NCBI RefSeq assembly: GCF_963678635.1
Contig: NC_087068.1
Span: forward strand, 18,169,872 to 18,233,871
DNA length: 64,000 nt
Reading direction: 5' to 3'
DNA from: Symsagittifera roscoffensis
Taxonomy: Eukaryota > Xenacoelomorpha > Acoela > Convolutidae
Shown: positions 10,331-22,659 of the stretch, one piece after another
Layout: each line of letters begins with the position of its first letter
Numbering within the stretch: position 1 is the first letter of the stretch
Made by a program: the position numbers and the translations under genes
The notes under the pieces: model-generated
Seen by the model: only the letters and a program-made list of their open reading frames with translations
The model's database searches: none
What the model was told of the DNA's origin: nothing

Positions 10331-11990
10331 GCTCCGATTAACCAAACAGTAGAAAATATAATTTATAACCAACAAGTCAGAAAAATTTTAATATTTAATC
10401 GAAAATTCACAAGTAAAATTTTCACAATTAGTCACAATAATTTTAAGAAAACTTAGGATTTTTCAATTTTTTGAGAAAATTGACCAAATTAATTTAATAA
10501 TCTCCCAGATAATAAACTCTGGAAATTATTGTTGCGGAATGATTTTCTCAGAGTTTATTCAAAATTCAACTAATATTGGTCACAGGTTGTGAATGAAAAA
10601 TAATCTCAGGAGCGAGCCAGGTTGCTTGATTAGATGACACAAATGCTGTAAGCTAACTTTGGCAAATTGGATTTTATGAAAAAATGGAAATTTATTAAAA
10701 CTGGGAAAGCTTATTTCACATTAAAAGGTAACAGGTTGTCGCATCAGGCAAAGATGGTAGAAAGCAATCAAACGGATTCGTTGGTTTTCGTTTGCACCAT
10801 GTTTAAGTTTAAATTATTTTCTTTTCTCCTCAGTTTAAAATTGACTGTCATCGTCCTAGCATGACTCGGAAAAAATAGCGCGAACCATTATCAGCTAAAT
10901 TTGTAGTTAGTTGACACATCGAAAATTCTAATTCTGTTGCTTTGGTGATTTCCAGATTTCAATCGAAAAACATCATTAGCTGAAACTGTTCCTGAAGTTC
11001 AAACTACTAATAAATTTTCTAGAAGTTAGCCAATTAGAAACCCTGCGCATCTCGTGTTTCGTTTGAAAAAAATACATGTCATCTCAAAACCAATTTTTTT
11101 TGTTCCCGAGATTTTAGAAGTAAAACTTAATGATAAATAAAGAAAACAAAAACCCACCTGAAAAAGACAACAAGTGCCTGGCAATAAAATTGATGTAATG
11201 ATTTTTGCAACTAATTAAAAAATCATGAAGACCATTCTTTTAGGACAGTGAGACCACTCAGCGAGAAAAAACTCACGTTTGCTCTTGTCCTTACTCGTAG
11301 CGAAACCATCCTTATCCAATTTTAAGCATCATTGATTTGTGGGTGTTAAGGTTTAAACAGAGAAAAATTTAAAAATATAGCTTAGTCAGATGAACACAAG
11401 TAGGCTTTTGAAAAATGTTTATAATTTGTAGAAAAAGCAAAAAAAACATGAAAAAGTTTTAGATGGCTGAGAATGAAACAGTGTTAGAATGTACGGGCAG
11501 TGACCTGGGTTTAAAAATTCTCCTTGAGAAGTATAAGAAAAACATGGTGAAAGAAAACTAAAATCAGAATTAAACATAGATTTCGAAAGAAATAAGCCCC
11601 ATTTAGTAATAGAAATCAAGAAAGATAAGATTTGAAAGAAAAAAGGTCGAAAAAGATAAGGTCGAAAGAAAAAAGATAAGATTTAAAAAAAACGGAGCAC
11701 CTCCTACACTTGATCCCATGGCTACACAAAGTACCCCCTGTGTTAGTATTTTACGACATTTTGATCGACTTATCCTATAACTTTGAAAGGAGAACTTGCT
11801 ACCAAAAAACTTGATTTTTTTTCAAAATGCAACTGCAGTGCAAAAAAAAGTGGTTAACTAAGGTTTTTAAAATTTTCGCCAAAAATCAATTTGAGGCAAG
11901 GCGACTATTTGTTTAAGCGACAATTGGTAGTTTTTTTAAACTTAAAACGACAATTCATATAGTGCGACTATTCTTACCAAAAGAAATTAA
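10331..11990. other. Intergenic, no gene seen
   Basis: AT-rich with many short direct motifs (TTTTCAATTTTC, GAAAAAGATAAG) and short random frames only. Nothing with domain-like content. It separates the VWD-C8 start from the LINE fossil to the right. Confidence 0.5.
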
Positions 11991-13440
11991 GTGACGGCAA
12001 AACTATAGCAAAGAAACTTTCGATGAAGAACAAGTGTACTGGCCACTTTAGATCTCTGTAAATCTTTCAATATGATCTGCCATCAGACTCTGTTGGATTT
12101 GCTACACAACACTAGTGTTCCCGAAAGCTTAACAAAATGGCTAGCAAACTATTTAAGTGGCCGGCAAGCCAAGACGCAATTCAGGGACCCCATGTCTATA
12201 ACATGGATTGTGCGTACATGCGTCCTTCAGGGCTCAGTCATCTCACCTACTCTTTCAATTTTTTACGAGCCCGATGCACCAGAATCCCCAGAAGTAAAAC
12301 CTCAGTCTTACGCCAATGACCTCCACAGTTTTGTCCAATTGCGCGATATAAAGCACGCCTCAACTACACTGATTAACTACCTCAATGAACAACATGATTT
12401 TTTTTACAAGCGGTCACTTATTTTTTTCCTCCACCAAAAGTTCAGTCAGTCTTTTTACTCCACACAACAAAGAATTTAACATTGACCCCAAAGTAACAAT
12501 GTGTGACTCGCTTTTACCAGAGCAGAAGCACCCTACAATTTTCAGTGTTTATTTAGACCCATCTCTTACTTCTCTGAACACAATCTGCCAGTAAAGCCAT
12601 GCGAATGATATCGGTCCTGAAGGCACTGTCGGAAACAAATTGGGATCAGTCGAAAGATACTCTATTAGAGACTTATAAAACTGAAACAAGACTAATTATT
12701 GATTACAACTGTCCAGCCTGTGCCCATGCTGCCAGTGATACCTCCATTAGTAAACTGCAAACAGTGCAAAAATCAGCTCTTCGATAGTGATATAGTGACC
12801 GGGTGCACTGAAATGAGCACCAGTGATCACTTACAGAGTGCAAATTATTTAAAGTGAGAAATCACCATAAACTTCTTGCATGTCAATTCTCTCTCAAAGC
12901 TTAAATGCCGTTGAGTCCATTACATTTTTTTTTCACTCTCACCAACCACCCCCCCCCCCCCCCAAACCTAACGCTAAAACATTATACAAACTTAGAAAGA
13001 CGAGCTTCAACTGGTTTTTAACAAGGCAAACTAGTTCAACTCTATAACAAACTTTAGCCGGCTTAGCGGTTTTGTAAACTAGTGTTTTAAAAAGCTTCTA
13101 AAGCACATTTACACTCACAAGGCCAGTGATGAAGCCCTCAACTACAATTTCTCCCTCAAAGACCACCAGTCTTCTCTCCAACAGAACTGACACTCTCCTG
13201 CTCAACTAGACGCACCCTTGATCGAATAGGATCCGGCTGCAGTCCCTAATTTAACACTTTTTGAAATACGATAGACCCGAACGTCCCCCGTAAATACCAC
13301 CAATGGCCAGCACCCCACACTGCACTAGATCTTTTTAACTGTCCCCAAAACCCAACTTCTCTGACCCCAATAGACATGAGGCTCCGGCCGATTGAGGCCG
13401 CAACAATCCTTAGACTCGGCGAGAGCATGCCGGACGTGCG
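11990..13440 (+). mobile_element. Jockey-like LINE fossil, RT and C-terminal part
   Basis: Translation reads CHQTLLDLLHNTSVPESLTK, LANYLSGRQAKTQ, VLQGSVISPTLSIFY (RT motif B, PQG changed to LQG) and KPQSYANDLHSF (motif C, YADD changed to YAND). A later frame gives the thumb and C-terminal region (SISKLQTVQKSALR), and decayed text runs to about 13440. Frameshifts near 12390-12480 and 12595 and stops past 12790 make it inactive. Non-LTR element, Jockey/RTE-like by motif style. A poly-C run at about 12949-12963 lies inside it. Confidence 0.8.
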
Positions 13441-16119
13441 CCAAATATCGACTTAAACAACATGAGAAACAAATTAAATTGTAAGTATGAAAGAGCTAAC
13501 AATTACCAGCAACCGAACCAGATATCAAGGTTCCAAAATTATTTCATCAGTTACTTTAAAACGGTATGGTTTTAGTTTTTTTCGTAGACTTTCACCAATA
13601 GGCATTGACTTTTTCATTCGAAGCCAGTTTTGAAGCACTCTTGCCTGCTCGGAATCGAGAAAATTTGTTCACATTCAAGCTTTGTTCTTTCTGCTTGAAC
13701 TGAACAAATTTATGAGTAGCCGGATGAGCGCAAACCATTCCAAATTGGAACGATCTATGACAGCTCACTGCGGAACTGTTGGTCGTGCCTGCCGATAAAA
13801 ATTGAGGAAATTGACCGACCACTTACGGAAACGGTTGATCAGCCAAGACCAAGTTCTCGAAATGCCCAACGTAATAATCAAAGGAGAATCGTCAGAGTTG
13901 GAATGGTACAAGTTGGAATCGAATTGAAGAGAACTTTGAGACTTTTTGAATGTCTAATTCCGCAATGAAAGCACGGGCAACAAACAGTTTAACAACAGAC
14001 GTACTTTTGTATCTTCTGTATCCTTGAGCCAATCTAAATTGCTGAAATTTACATTACTTCACCTGAGCGCACTGGAATTATCCTCCTTTGATTAATAAAC
14101 CCGCAAAAAGTTTTTTATAAGACGTTAATATTTGATAGATTGACGATGGAGAGGCCTTGAATGGTCTCCATCTGCATGTTATACGTTGTTAGATTAAAAT
14201 TTATCTAGGTTCTCCTGTTCAGAAAAAAAAAGATAATGGTCCAAGTCGATGACCCGACTCACGCTGAAGAAAGCTTTACCTATCAAAGTAAGGGACACTT
14301 AGAGTCGGATTTCTACATCCTTTATCATCTTGGGAGCTAATTCGAAACCAATATTTTTAAACCAAGAGATTCCCCGCTTCACCTGAAAAACGCGCGAATT
14401 ATTTCGTGTTTTCTATATCTTTTATTCTTTTGAGCTCGTAACGAATATTTTTGTGACCATGCTTACCACTTGAGAATACAATCTCACCGTTTAATGTGAT
14501 TACAGATGTTTCAAAAGGCCTTTTTCTTTATCTCCAACTGATTCTATTGGTAGCGTTGGCTATTTTGAGTTGAAAGTTCATCCAAAAAGAAAAAGTTGCT
14601 GATTTCCGCTGAGTTTTTCATTGCACAAAAATAGACAGAAATTTGTGTGCAGTAATGCGAGGAGTCATGTCTGCGCTACCAACGTTGATTCGAAAACCAA
14701 TTGGCGTAGTTGCCCATCGGTTTTGATGATGCCCAGCAATCATTAAATTGCTAATTCAATACTCACGTTCGCATTAACCTGCCTGGTGACCTCTGGTAAA
14801 ATATAATTAGCTTAGTTAACCTTGTATAACTAACCACAGGGTTAGGCTCTCGACTGGTTAACTGACAAAACATTTATTTTAAATCACTCTGATGAAAATA
14901 TTACCATCTTATTCAAAAACCAATTCACACTTTTGCATCGCGAACCAGGTCAAGGCAGCTGTTTAGAATAGCTACTAGTTTTAATTCGCAAAACCATAGA
15001 ATGTACTTACCGTTTTCATCCAACGCACTCCGAGCTTTTTATGTAGCCGCTCATATTTCTACCTTTTTAGGTTCCGCAGGTTCTTCGGGTCAAGCTGTAA
15101 CGAAAACTCGATCTTTCGATCTTACCTAATTCTATTTCTCTCATTTAGACTTACCGCGATTACAATTCAAAGACACCTGAAAACGGATATGTAGATTAAA
15201 TGATCTCCCAGGCAGTTTTACATTGACTATAAAGTCATTTTGTGAACTTTTGTATACTTTACGCCTGGAAACTTATGATTATTATTGTGTTATGATTATT
15301 AAATTTATTATTATTATTTAAATCTTAACTGACTACACCAAACCATCTAACTACTATGCAGTTCATTATTGGTCAACCCATTACAAAAATTTATTCTCCC
15401 AGGCTGGTTTTAAACCCACATTGAAAATGAATCATAAGGGGCAGTTTTATTTCGACTATTATAACAGAAAACACCTACCCGCAAGTTCTGAAAATTCCGA
15501 CTGTCTTTTGATGTGCCTGTCACTTTTTTGCATTTATTAGGTAAAATTTTGGAAACCAAAAACTTTTCCTCCACATTCAAGTTCAACAACACTGATACCT
15601 TTTGGCGCCCTGTAACGCATTATTTGGACAAGTTTACTTGCCTCAACACAATAAAAATGAATTCCTAGTAGCCAACTGGGCAATTGTTAGTCCATAATTG
15701 CGATTTTAATACCGTCATAACTTCACGAAAATATCCCAGAAATATCACTTCAAGCTAGCATTCAGGATTACAATTTTCAACTGATGAGAAAAACTTCGGT
15801 CAATAATAGTCAATTCATCGGTCAGCAGCTGCTATAAAAGGTTGAAAAGGATTTTAAAAATGAGCACATACATTGCGTTATTTATTTCGCATTATATGTT
15901 TCGAATTCAGAAAAAAACTGGACCTTGATAACTAACCCCATTAATTGGAAAAAGTTCGCAAAGGGCGAACACAAATATTTTTACCAAAAACTGTGATAGT
16001 GGTTTGTTGTGCAAGTACAACTGCATGTTGCGACAACGCCTAACTTTCTAACGAAACACAAATAAAAAAAAACATGAAAAAAATCCCGAATTATAATTCA
16101 ATCAGTGTGAGAGGACAGA
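13441..16119. other. Intergenic, nothing recognised
   Basis: No spliced gene or repeat family was recognised. The only longish open frame (minus, 13592-13822, including FLSAGTTNSSAVSCHRSFQF) has no domain signature. ATT/TTA simple runs at about 15290-15330. Confidence 0.45.
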
Positions 16120-17113
16120 AATGGCTAAGCGAAGAATCACTTATTCAATTGAAGATTTTAATAATCCGAGATCAATCGGAAATTAGATAAGGCCATCAAG
16201 GACTACACAAGAGACAAAAGAACTAATTTCCTGGATACAATTGACTACAGGGTAAACAGCAGCAAACTATCTTCAACCATAAAAATTTAATCCCGTTGCA
16301 CGTCCCGGCCAAAAACTAATAAACGAATCAAGTTAGACGAAACAATTGAAATTTTCGATCCACATAAATGCGCCAAGCTTTTTTATCAAAAGTTCACGCC
16401 TCATCCTTAGTTGGTACCGAAAGCAAAAAGATCCCTTGTCAAGAAACTTATTGCGAATGATCTCAGATCAAAATTTCCAACTATCTGCAATTTTATGCAT
16501 AAAAATCAAATTCTCATTGCGGCAATTCAAGAAACTATGACCTTGGACACCCGCCCCAAATCACCACCCGACTATGCAACAGTCTCTTCGCCCTAGACCT
16601 TCATGCAGAGGAAAAAGTGGAGGACTGGCCTTCATAATACAAAATTGCTTGAGGTAACTGAAAATTAAATTAAGCAACCAACCAAGCGATCAACACTTTG
16701 AACAGGAAGGAGTGAAACTGTTCTCTGGCAACTCAAATAATAATTTTACAACGTCTACATACCACCATCTTCAAGTTGTAAGGCAGGCTACCACTGCAGC
16801 ATTAAACACCTAAAACCAAGAAGATACAGTAATTATGCGAGATTTCAACAAATACGATGAACTGACTCACTCCAAGTTGGAGTACGATACAAAAAAAATT
16901 GACTTAGCAAGGGAAATCTCCGAGTCTGAACTAATCGTTATCAACGAAGCGACAAGACGAAGTCCAGCGATGAAACTGAGAGCTCACCAGATATTACGTT
17001 GGGTTCACTGGAGTTGAGTTCGGACTGGAAAACTGTATCTAAATTCGGTTCGGATCACCATGCAAAAAATATAACAATGAACTGCGCCATTCAACGGCTC
17101 GTTCAACCGCAGT
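16120..17113 (+). mobile_element. Jockey-like LINE fossil, endonuclease part, cut by gap
   Basis: Across several frames the translation shows an AP endonuclease: ILIAAIQET, FYNVYIPPSSSCKAGYHCSI, MRDFNKYDEL (from GDFNAHxxL), DLAREISESELIVINEATRR, SPDITLGSLELSSDWKTVSK and FGSDH. Order and spacing match the N-terminal half of Jockey-type ORF2. Many stops and shifts; inactive. It ends exactly at the run of N, so the RT half may have fallen in the gap. Confidence 0.75.
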
Positions 17114-17313
17114 NNNNNNNNNNNNNNNNNNNNNNNNNNNNNNNNNNNNNNNNNNNNNNNNNNNNNNNNNNNNNNNNNNNNNNNNNNNNNNNNNNNNNNN
17201 NNNNNNNNNNNNNNNNNNNNNNNNNNNNNNNNNNNNNNNNNNNNNNNNNNNNNNNNNNNNNNNNNNNNNNNNNNNNNNNNNNNNNNNNNNNNNNNNNNNN
17301 NNNNNNNNNNNNN
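17114..17313. other. Assembly gap, 200 N
   Basis: Exactly 200 N, a placeholder length, so the true distance is unknown. It sits inside a LINE copy, a usual cause of assembly breaks. Confidence 0.99.
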
Positions 17314-17945
17314 ATCTTTTTTGCAAGACTTTAGAGTGCTCAGAAAACACAGCTGAAACCGCCTTTCAAGGAATTTAAGCCCCGTTGAAATTCATTTTCT
17401 TTGATTAAACAATGAAAACCTATTCAAGAATTTTGTTTTGACATTCCCAGAAAAAATCGAGCTCCTTGTAATATCATTTATTGATCTGGATTATGATTCA
17501 AGATTCTGAATGTTTTACTGGACAAAGCTTTTCCGTTAAATTCATGTTTTGAGTATGTCGAAAAAAACTTCAATGGGCAGTAAGAAATAGTTGAGGAAAA
17601 GCTGTGAACACGCCCAGCAAAACATAGGGGACTTGAAAACTTCCACAAATAGCCAATAGAAACTTGGAAATGCATCATTGAATTCAAGAAACCAGAAAAA
17701 AAAACCGATTATTTTTGAATATTTCAAAATTTTTTATGATTGACACATAAGTTTTCACAATTTGTATGAGAAAACTGGATCAATAAAAACCTTTTCTTCC
17801 GCTTTGAAATCTTAAGACTGAAAGTCATATTTCGAAGATGAAAGTCATTCCAATTTTTTGCGAGCTTTGCACTTTCGGCATTGGAGAGCGAAATTTGCTT
17901 TGCTTTTACATATACGCCAACAAAACTAGTCAAACTTTGAATTTT
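17314..17945 (+). repeat. Degraded MITE of the AAGAGTAATGAACG family
   Basis: Shares diluted blocks with the 40-43 kb array: TGATTGACACATAAGTTTTC, GAAAACTGGATCAATAAA, TTCCGCTTTGAAATC and GCACTTTCGGCATTGGAGAG. Ends are not preserved. Otherwise no gene is seen between the gap and GHITM. Confidence 0.45.
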
Positions 17946-18037
17946 TCTACACTATTCTATCTAGCCTCTTGCAATAAAATTAATGAGCGTCGATTATTCT
18001 TGTCATAGGTATCACAGGTTTCATTCAGTCCGTTAAA

Positions 18038-18043
18038 TTTAAT
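18038..18043 (-). promoter_or_regulatory. Candidate GHITM poly(A) signal
   Basis: ATTAAA on the minus strand, about 66 nt past the GHITM stop, the usual distance for a polyadenylation hexamer. The canonical AATAAA is absent nearby. Confidence 0.4.
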
Positions 18044-18108
18044 TCCATGTTTGCAGTCTTTTCCTTCATTCAGATCCAAGTCGTTCGCTTTTACGGTCGA
18101 GTTGCTTC

Positions 18109-18190
18109 TCACTTCTTCCTTTGGTTCAACGCGAGCATTCGCAGAATATGCATGAAGAGGTTGAGAGTGTGGGTGTACAGTCCAATGGCA
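18109..18190 (-). CDS. GHITM: GHITM last coding exon
   Basis: AIGLYTHTLNLFMHILRMLA then LNQRKK and TGA. Vertebrate counterpart is MLSIYMDTLNIFMRVATML with a terminal NRKK. One base carried from the previous exon completes an Asn codon. Confidence 0.9.
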
Positions 18191-20530
18191 CTAAACAAAA
18201 CAAACCATATAACAAAACGACCAACAGAATTTTCATATGGAAGTTTCTGATCTATGATTTAAATTTGTCGTCAGAAAATTGAAAACTCCTATTTCGTCGA
18301 GTATGAAGGATTTACTTAAAAATTCCCCCCCTTTTTTAAGAAAGGGGGGCAATTGTTAAGTAGATTAAAATAACGCATTTTCGACCAATCAGATTGCAGC
18401 AAAATTAGAATTTTCAAAAGAAAGCTCAGTGCTTATTTATTGCATTTATTTATAGGGGTGGAGATTCTTAAGTAGATACCAAAGGGAGGGCGATTGATAA
18501 GTAGATCCAATATGAACACATATTGGCAATTGATATGTTTCCAGTAATTTTTTTGCAGCATACTTGTGTTGGGTCGTAGCTTAGTTGTTTCTCAACTTTC
18601 GATTCAAAAAGTAAGCGAACAAATTTTGTTTAAAAAATGATTTAAAGAGCTTAGGCAAACAAACCACTCACTTGTTAATTGGGTCGAAATTCGGCCTCGC
18701 TCCAGGCATATTCGCATCGGGTGGGATAGCCTTGGCCCTGTGTACCAACCCTTGTGTGTAGTGCAGAATGAAGCCCGAAAACAGAACCACACCCCCGTAT
18801 GTTATTACATTGACCATAAAAGGCTGGGCGATGGAGGGCGCGAACATGGTTCCGATATTGGCTGCGAAGAGAGCGGCGAAGCCCATTCCAAGCATGCCTC
18901 CCCCGACCAAGAACTTCTCACTGGGGGCTGTGATTGCAATCGCACTCAGGCCTGAAAAGATTAGAAAATGCCGATCATGTGAAATATTTGCCCTTTACTG
19001 CAGATGGGGGGGGGGCGTTGAGATGAGTTCATTACATAGATTTGTACAAATATAACCGTTTAATTAGTCACTTGCAGGGGTCTAAAATTTTACTAGGTGC
19101 CAAAGGGGAAAACAGTTGAAAAAATCCTGAAGTGCAAGGAGAAAGCTACCCTAGTCGAATACATAACTTAATTTTTGAGAAAAGTATGATTTTTAATCAG
19201 TTAAATTTATAGTTGAAAACAGATTGTTTTTTTTTGCTAACTCACTGACTTTCAAAATTGAAACAAAAAGCAAGTACCGACTGAAATAAGCTTCATGACT
19301 AAATCAGCAATATGAAACACGAAGTATGCATATAAAATTTTCATTAAAACCAGCTTTTGATAATTTTTCACATATTATGATGAACTAACCAGCCAATGCT
19401 CCTCCAGTATACAAGGCAGCCTGGCCCACCAAAGGACCATAGATCGCAATGGCCGGGAAAATCAAGCCTCCCAACAGTGCCGAATGCATACACCAAACAG
19501 CATGCTTCAAACCCAGATGACCTTTCTCAGGAGTTGGTGTCACTTGAACGGCAATTCCGCTGCCGAAACATACAGCCATGGCGCCAATTGCACCCATAGG
19601 GGTGCTCATCCGGCTCAAAAGAGGCATGAGCTTTTGAGGTCTTCTGGCACATGTTACAGCTGTTGCGGCTGTCATTGCCAACCCAGACCCAAACGCCAAG
19701 TAGGTAGATCGAATTCGCTCGCGAACATAAGCCGGATACGCACTGGAAAAATCACTTGTTTCAGATAAACAAATAAGATTTTTGTAAATTATGTTTAATT
19801 GCTCAATCGAATTTGTTTTGAAATATTCGCTGTCATAGCCAACTCGGGTACAAAAATCAACGTGATCAGAACCTGAAGTTTAGGAAAACTTGTTTTTTCA
19901 TTTTTGCAATTCAATATTCATTTTTAAATGTGCTTCAGAATCTTACAGCAAAATGAGAATGCTTACACAGATTGGTCCAACACCGAGTCGCTTGTGGGCT
20001 GCAACACTCCATACACACAAAGTGCACCCAACCCAGTAGCACAAGTACCCAAAACTGCCAATTTGCCCAAGTCAGAAGCTACAACACGAAAGAAAACAAT
20101 AAGCATTAATTAAGTAAGGAGAGCAGAGACCATATACAACAGAAGTTGCATCATAAACTTCTATACCCACAACAAGTAAAAAAAGTTTTTCGCTGTTCGC
20201 TAGCATGACAGATCAATTGGACTAAAGTGACCCTGTTTCTAGATATTCAGTAAACAATCTACACACCACGCTACCTTTTTGAGAAACTGATTGTGAAAGT
20301 ATTATTCATCATTTACCTTTAATCTCTCGAATATAACTTCACACGCTCTAATCACCCTTTCACGTATTTTTTTAATAATCGCTTTTGAATATGATAAAAA
20401 TTAAAATACTATTCCTTCGCATAACTGTAAGAACCAAGCTCAACTTACAGACTTGAGTTGCCTTCATCCACCCTGCACCAGATCCACTACCAACAGCTGA
20501 GGCTGATTGCTTTACGCTTCGGCTCAGAGG
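18109..20530 (-). CDS. GHITM: Growth hormone-inducible transmembrane protein (BAX inhibitor-1 family), 5' end missing
   Basis: Five exons (20449-20530, 19967-20078, 19390-19742, 18672-18951, 18109-18190) join in phase to give about 302 residues ending at a TGA. Vertebrate GHITM (TMBIM5) matches along its length: YPAYVRERIRSTYLAF (vertebrate WPQYVKDRIHSTYMYL), LGLKHAVWCMHSALLGGLIF, ALAGLSAIAITAPSEKF, FDPIN and GLYTHTLNLFMHILRML, ending NQRKK. Family members are multi-pass proteins of the mitochondrial inner membrane, tied to cristae structure and calcium or proton exchange. The exon with the mitochondrial presequence was not found. A second version of the first listed exon lies at 23264-23345. 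Confidence 0.9.
18308..18512. repeat. Palindromic MITE, copy 1, in GHITM intron
   Basis: Contains a near-perfect hairpin, CCCCCCCTTTTTTAAG against AAGAAAGGGGGG, next to CAATTGTTAAGTAGAT, and further TTAAGTAGAT ends at about 18468 and 18499. The inner part (ATAACGCATTTTCGACCAAT, CAGATTGC) matches 35397-35582 in reverse orientation. Confidence 0.65.
18672..18951 (-). CDS. GHITM: GHITM exon with APSEKF and YGGVVLFSGF
   Basis: Donor GTGAGT, acceptor TTTCAG. Encodes GLSAIAITAPSEKFLVGGGM, two or three membrane segments, then YGGVVLFSGFILHYTQGLVH and FDPIN, the strongest block of similarity to vertebrate GHITM. Confidence 0.92.
19390..19742 (-). CDS. GHITM: GHITM central membrane exon
   Basis: Donor GTTAGT, acceptor TTCCAG. 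Encodes AYPAYVRERIRSTYLAFGSG, then several hydrophobic segments and GHLGLKHAVWCMHSALLGGL, in the order seen in the family. Confidence 0.92.
19967..20078 (-). CDS. GHITM: GHITM exon with first membrane segment
   Basis: Donor GTAAGC, acceptor TTGTAG. Encodes SDLGKLAVLGTCATGLGALC and VYGVLQPTSDSVLDQS; compare vertebrate MGRWFVAGGAAVGLGALCYY. Confidence 0.85.
20449..20530 (-). CDS. GHITM: GHITM exon, proximal copy of a duplicated 82-nt exon
   Basis: Acceptor TTTCAG, donor GTAAGT. Encodes PLSRSVKQSASAVGSGSGAG and WMKATQV plus one base. It starts in phase 0 and ends in phase 1, which the 19967-20078 exon requires. Confidence 0.75.
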
Positions 20531-21103
20531 CTGAAATGAAAAAATCATAATAATATTAATAATGCAAAGTCGGTGCGTAATGCTTATACAGTGCGGATTT
20601 TAATTATCCGGACAAATCGAACAAAACTTGAAGTTTCAAACGCGTTTTTCTCAAGCTGGGTTAAGATTAGACAAAAAGTGAAGAGAACAAAAGTTGCTTA
20701 GAATTTCACCAGAATTAATACGGTGCCATTTTTTCTCCGAAATTCTCAACAAAAATTTTACCCCAAAAATGGGTCATTTTGGTTTTTTTTTTCAATTAAT
20801 CAAAAAATACGCTGAAACCACTTTTTTAATGGATAAGAAAATTATATCACACGAAGCCTCTTACACAGCCCAAAAAAGTTTAAGAAGGGTTAAATCTCCA
20901 AAAATTTGCGCAAATTGTTTAAAATTTATTTTTAAACAGAGATTCTGGGTTTTATATTGTAAAAATCACATTTATTGACTATCAAGTGAAAATTTTTTCT
21001 CTTATACTGGTTTTTGGAGATTTAACCCTTTTTAGGGGGGTCATACAGAGTACTTCCTCTTTCCGTTTGTCATCTTTTTCAGCTCAAATTTGAATATCTT
21101 TTT

Positions 21104-21250
21104 TTGATACTCAGGGTCGGAAAAGCGAAAAAACCGTTATCTCCACCAGCCAAAATTAGATTAGTTGAAATGTGTACCTGTAGCGTTATGTTGGATTTAG
21201 TCAGCAAAGAGCGGCACATGAGCCTGCTGAAAACGACCATCTTGAATTTT
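21104..21250 (-). repeat. Diverged flank of the GHITM exon duplication
   Basis: ATCTCCACCAGCCA and TTGGATTTAGTCAGCA here recur in the same order at 23540-23630. With the duplicated exons this shows that a segment larger than the exon was copied. Confidence 0.5.
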
Positions 21251-21484
21251 ACTCAAACAACGCAATCTGAAATATTGCAAATCAATGAACTGGTAAATCC
21301 GAAACATCTAGAAAGTTCTATAGTAAAACTAAACCGAGAACATTGCGTCAATATATAATTATAAATATGGCACATTAAGTTTTCTTCAAACAAAAAATTG
21401 GTATATAAAGATGAATTTTTTAGTCTCATTCAACAAGCTGACGCAATGATATAATTAAAATTCTAAAACCATAGCCAATCGAAG

Positions 21485-22366
21485 ATTGGAAAAGAGTAAT
21501 GAACGCAAGTAAACATTTGAAAAACACACTGACTTAGTTGAAAAGATCTCAACTTTCGAATTTCAAAGAAAAAAATAGATGCCCTTTACTTTGAATTTCT
21601 AAAACCATTTACGATTGACGTTTTTTGATAACATAAACCCAACTTGAGAAAACTGGATCATCAGGTTAAGTTTTTATTCCGAAGGAAATCTAAAATTAAA
21701 TTCCTATTTCGAAACTAGAAATCGTTCACGTTTTTCGCGCCATTTCCACGTTCGTATTTGAAGAATGCCATTTACGTCACTTTCAGAAGAAGAATTTCAA
21801 TTGAACTCGAAAAGTGCATAAATATTTACGTGCATTCATAAATGCATCAATATGTATGAATCAGGGGCGGATCTAGGATTTTCTCGAGGGGGGCGGATTC
21901 CCAAAAAATTTCAAAAATTTTGACGAACGTTTTTCAGGTTTAGCAAATTGATTTTCCGTGCTCTCTTAAAGCACTAAAAAGACGCTGTTTTGGCCAAACT
22001 GTTAGCTCCGCAGAAAAATTTTTGAAAAAAAAACAGGTAAAAAAACGTTTTCGGGCACTTTTTGGAAGCTTTTGAAAGTTAGCATATATTGGCGCCAATG
22101 GCGCTTTTAGAAATATTTTAGGGTCGGTCGGCAAAAAAATTTCTTAAAAAGTACAAAAGGGGTGACCCTTTGGATCGGCAGGGGTTCGAATCCATGAGTA
22201 GGGGGCGTCCGCACCCCCCCCCCCCTGTAAATCTGCCCCTGGTATGAATTCACAAATGTAGTTATTGGAGACTTTGATGCACATTTTAGGACTTTTTTCT
22301 CAAAAGAAACAAAAAAAATCAGCAAGACCTATATAAGAGTCTTCACTACGTTCATTACTCTTAATC
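21485..22366 (+). mobile_element. MITE (AAGAGTAATGAACG ends) carrying a nested hAT-type MITE
   Basis: Left end TTGGAAAAGAGTAATGAACG near 21488 and right end CGTTCATTACTCTT near 22350 are inverted copies. The body matches the 40-43 kb array (TTTACGATTGACG, GAGAAAACTGGATCATCAGG, GGCATAG-type block). Removing the 21862-22241 insert leaves about 490 bp, the length of the other copies. Confidence 0.7.
21862..22241. mobile_element. hAT-type MITE, 380 bp, with 8-bp target duplication
   Basis: Ends are inverted: CAGGGGCGGATCTAG on the left and, read on the other strand, CAGGGGCAGATTTAC on the right. Flanks are the same 8 bp, GTATGAAT, at 21854-21861 and 22242-22249. An 8-bp duplication and short inverted ends fit the hAT superfamily. 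No transposase is encoded. Related pieces lie at 26195-26545 and 48782-49165. Confidence 0.85.
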
Positions 22367-22659
22367 AATACAAGCCAAAAGACAGAAGGCAACATCATCG
22401 TTGCCTTTGATTTTAAATTAGCTACCCAACCTTTGGTACTTCAGTTCAGAGGCGATAAAAACACAGAGGCTCAATAAAAGAAGTTTCTTAGTGATAAAAG
22501 TAATCCTCGCTATAGACTTCAATGGGTTATCAGGCTTGATACAAAAACAGACCGACTTAATCAGACGTCTGCAAAGTTGGCAACAGATACATATTCGGTT
22601 GTAATGGGGATGATAGTTCTATCATAATCTTTTCGAGCCACCCTCATTCCAAAATTTTT

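Noticed and set aside
10667-10864. A 65-codon plus-strand frame as a small gene
   Set aside because: AT-driven composition, hydrophobic end only, no context.
13592-13822. A 76-codon minus-strand frame as a gene
   Set aside because: No domain, no supporting splice partners; not distinguishable from chance.
16999-17350. Long open frames on both strands
   Set aside because: They consist mostly of the 200 N of the gap.
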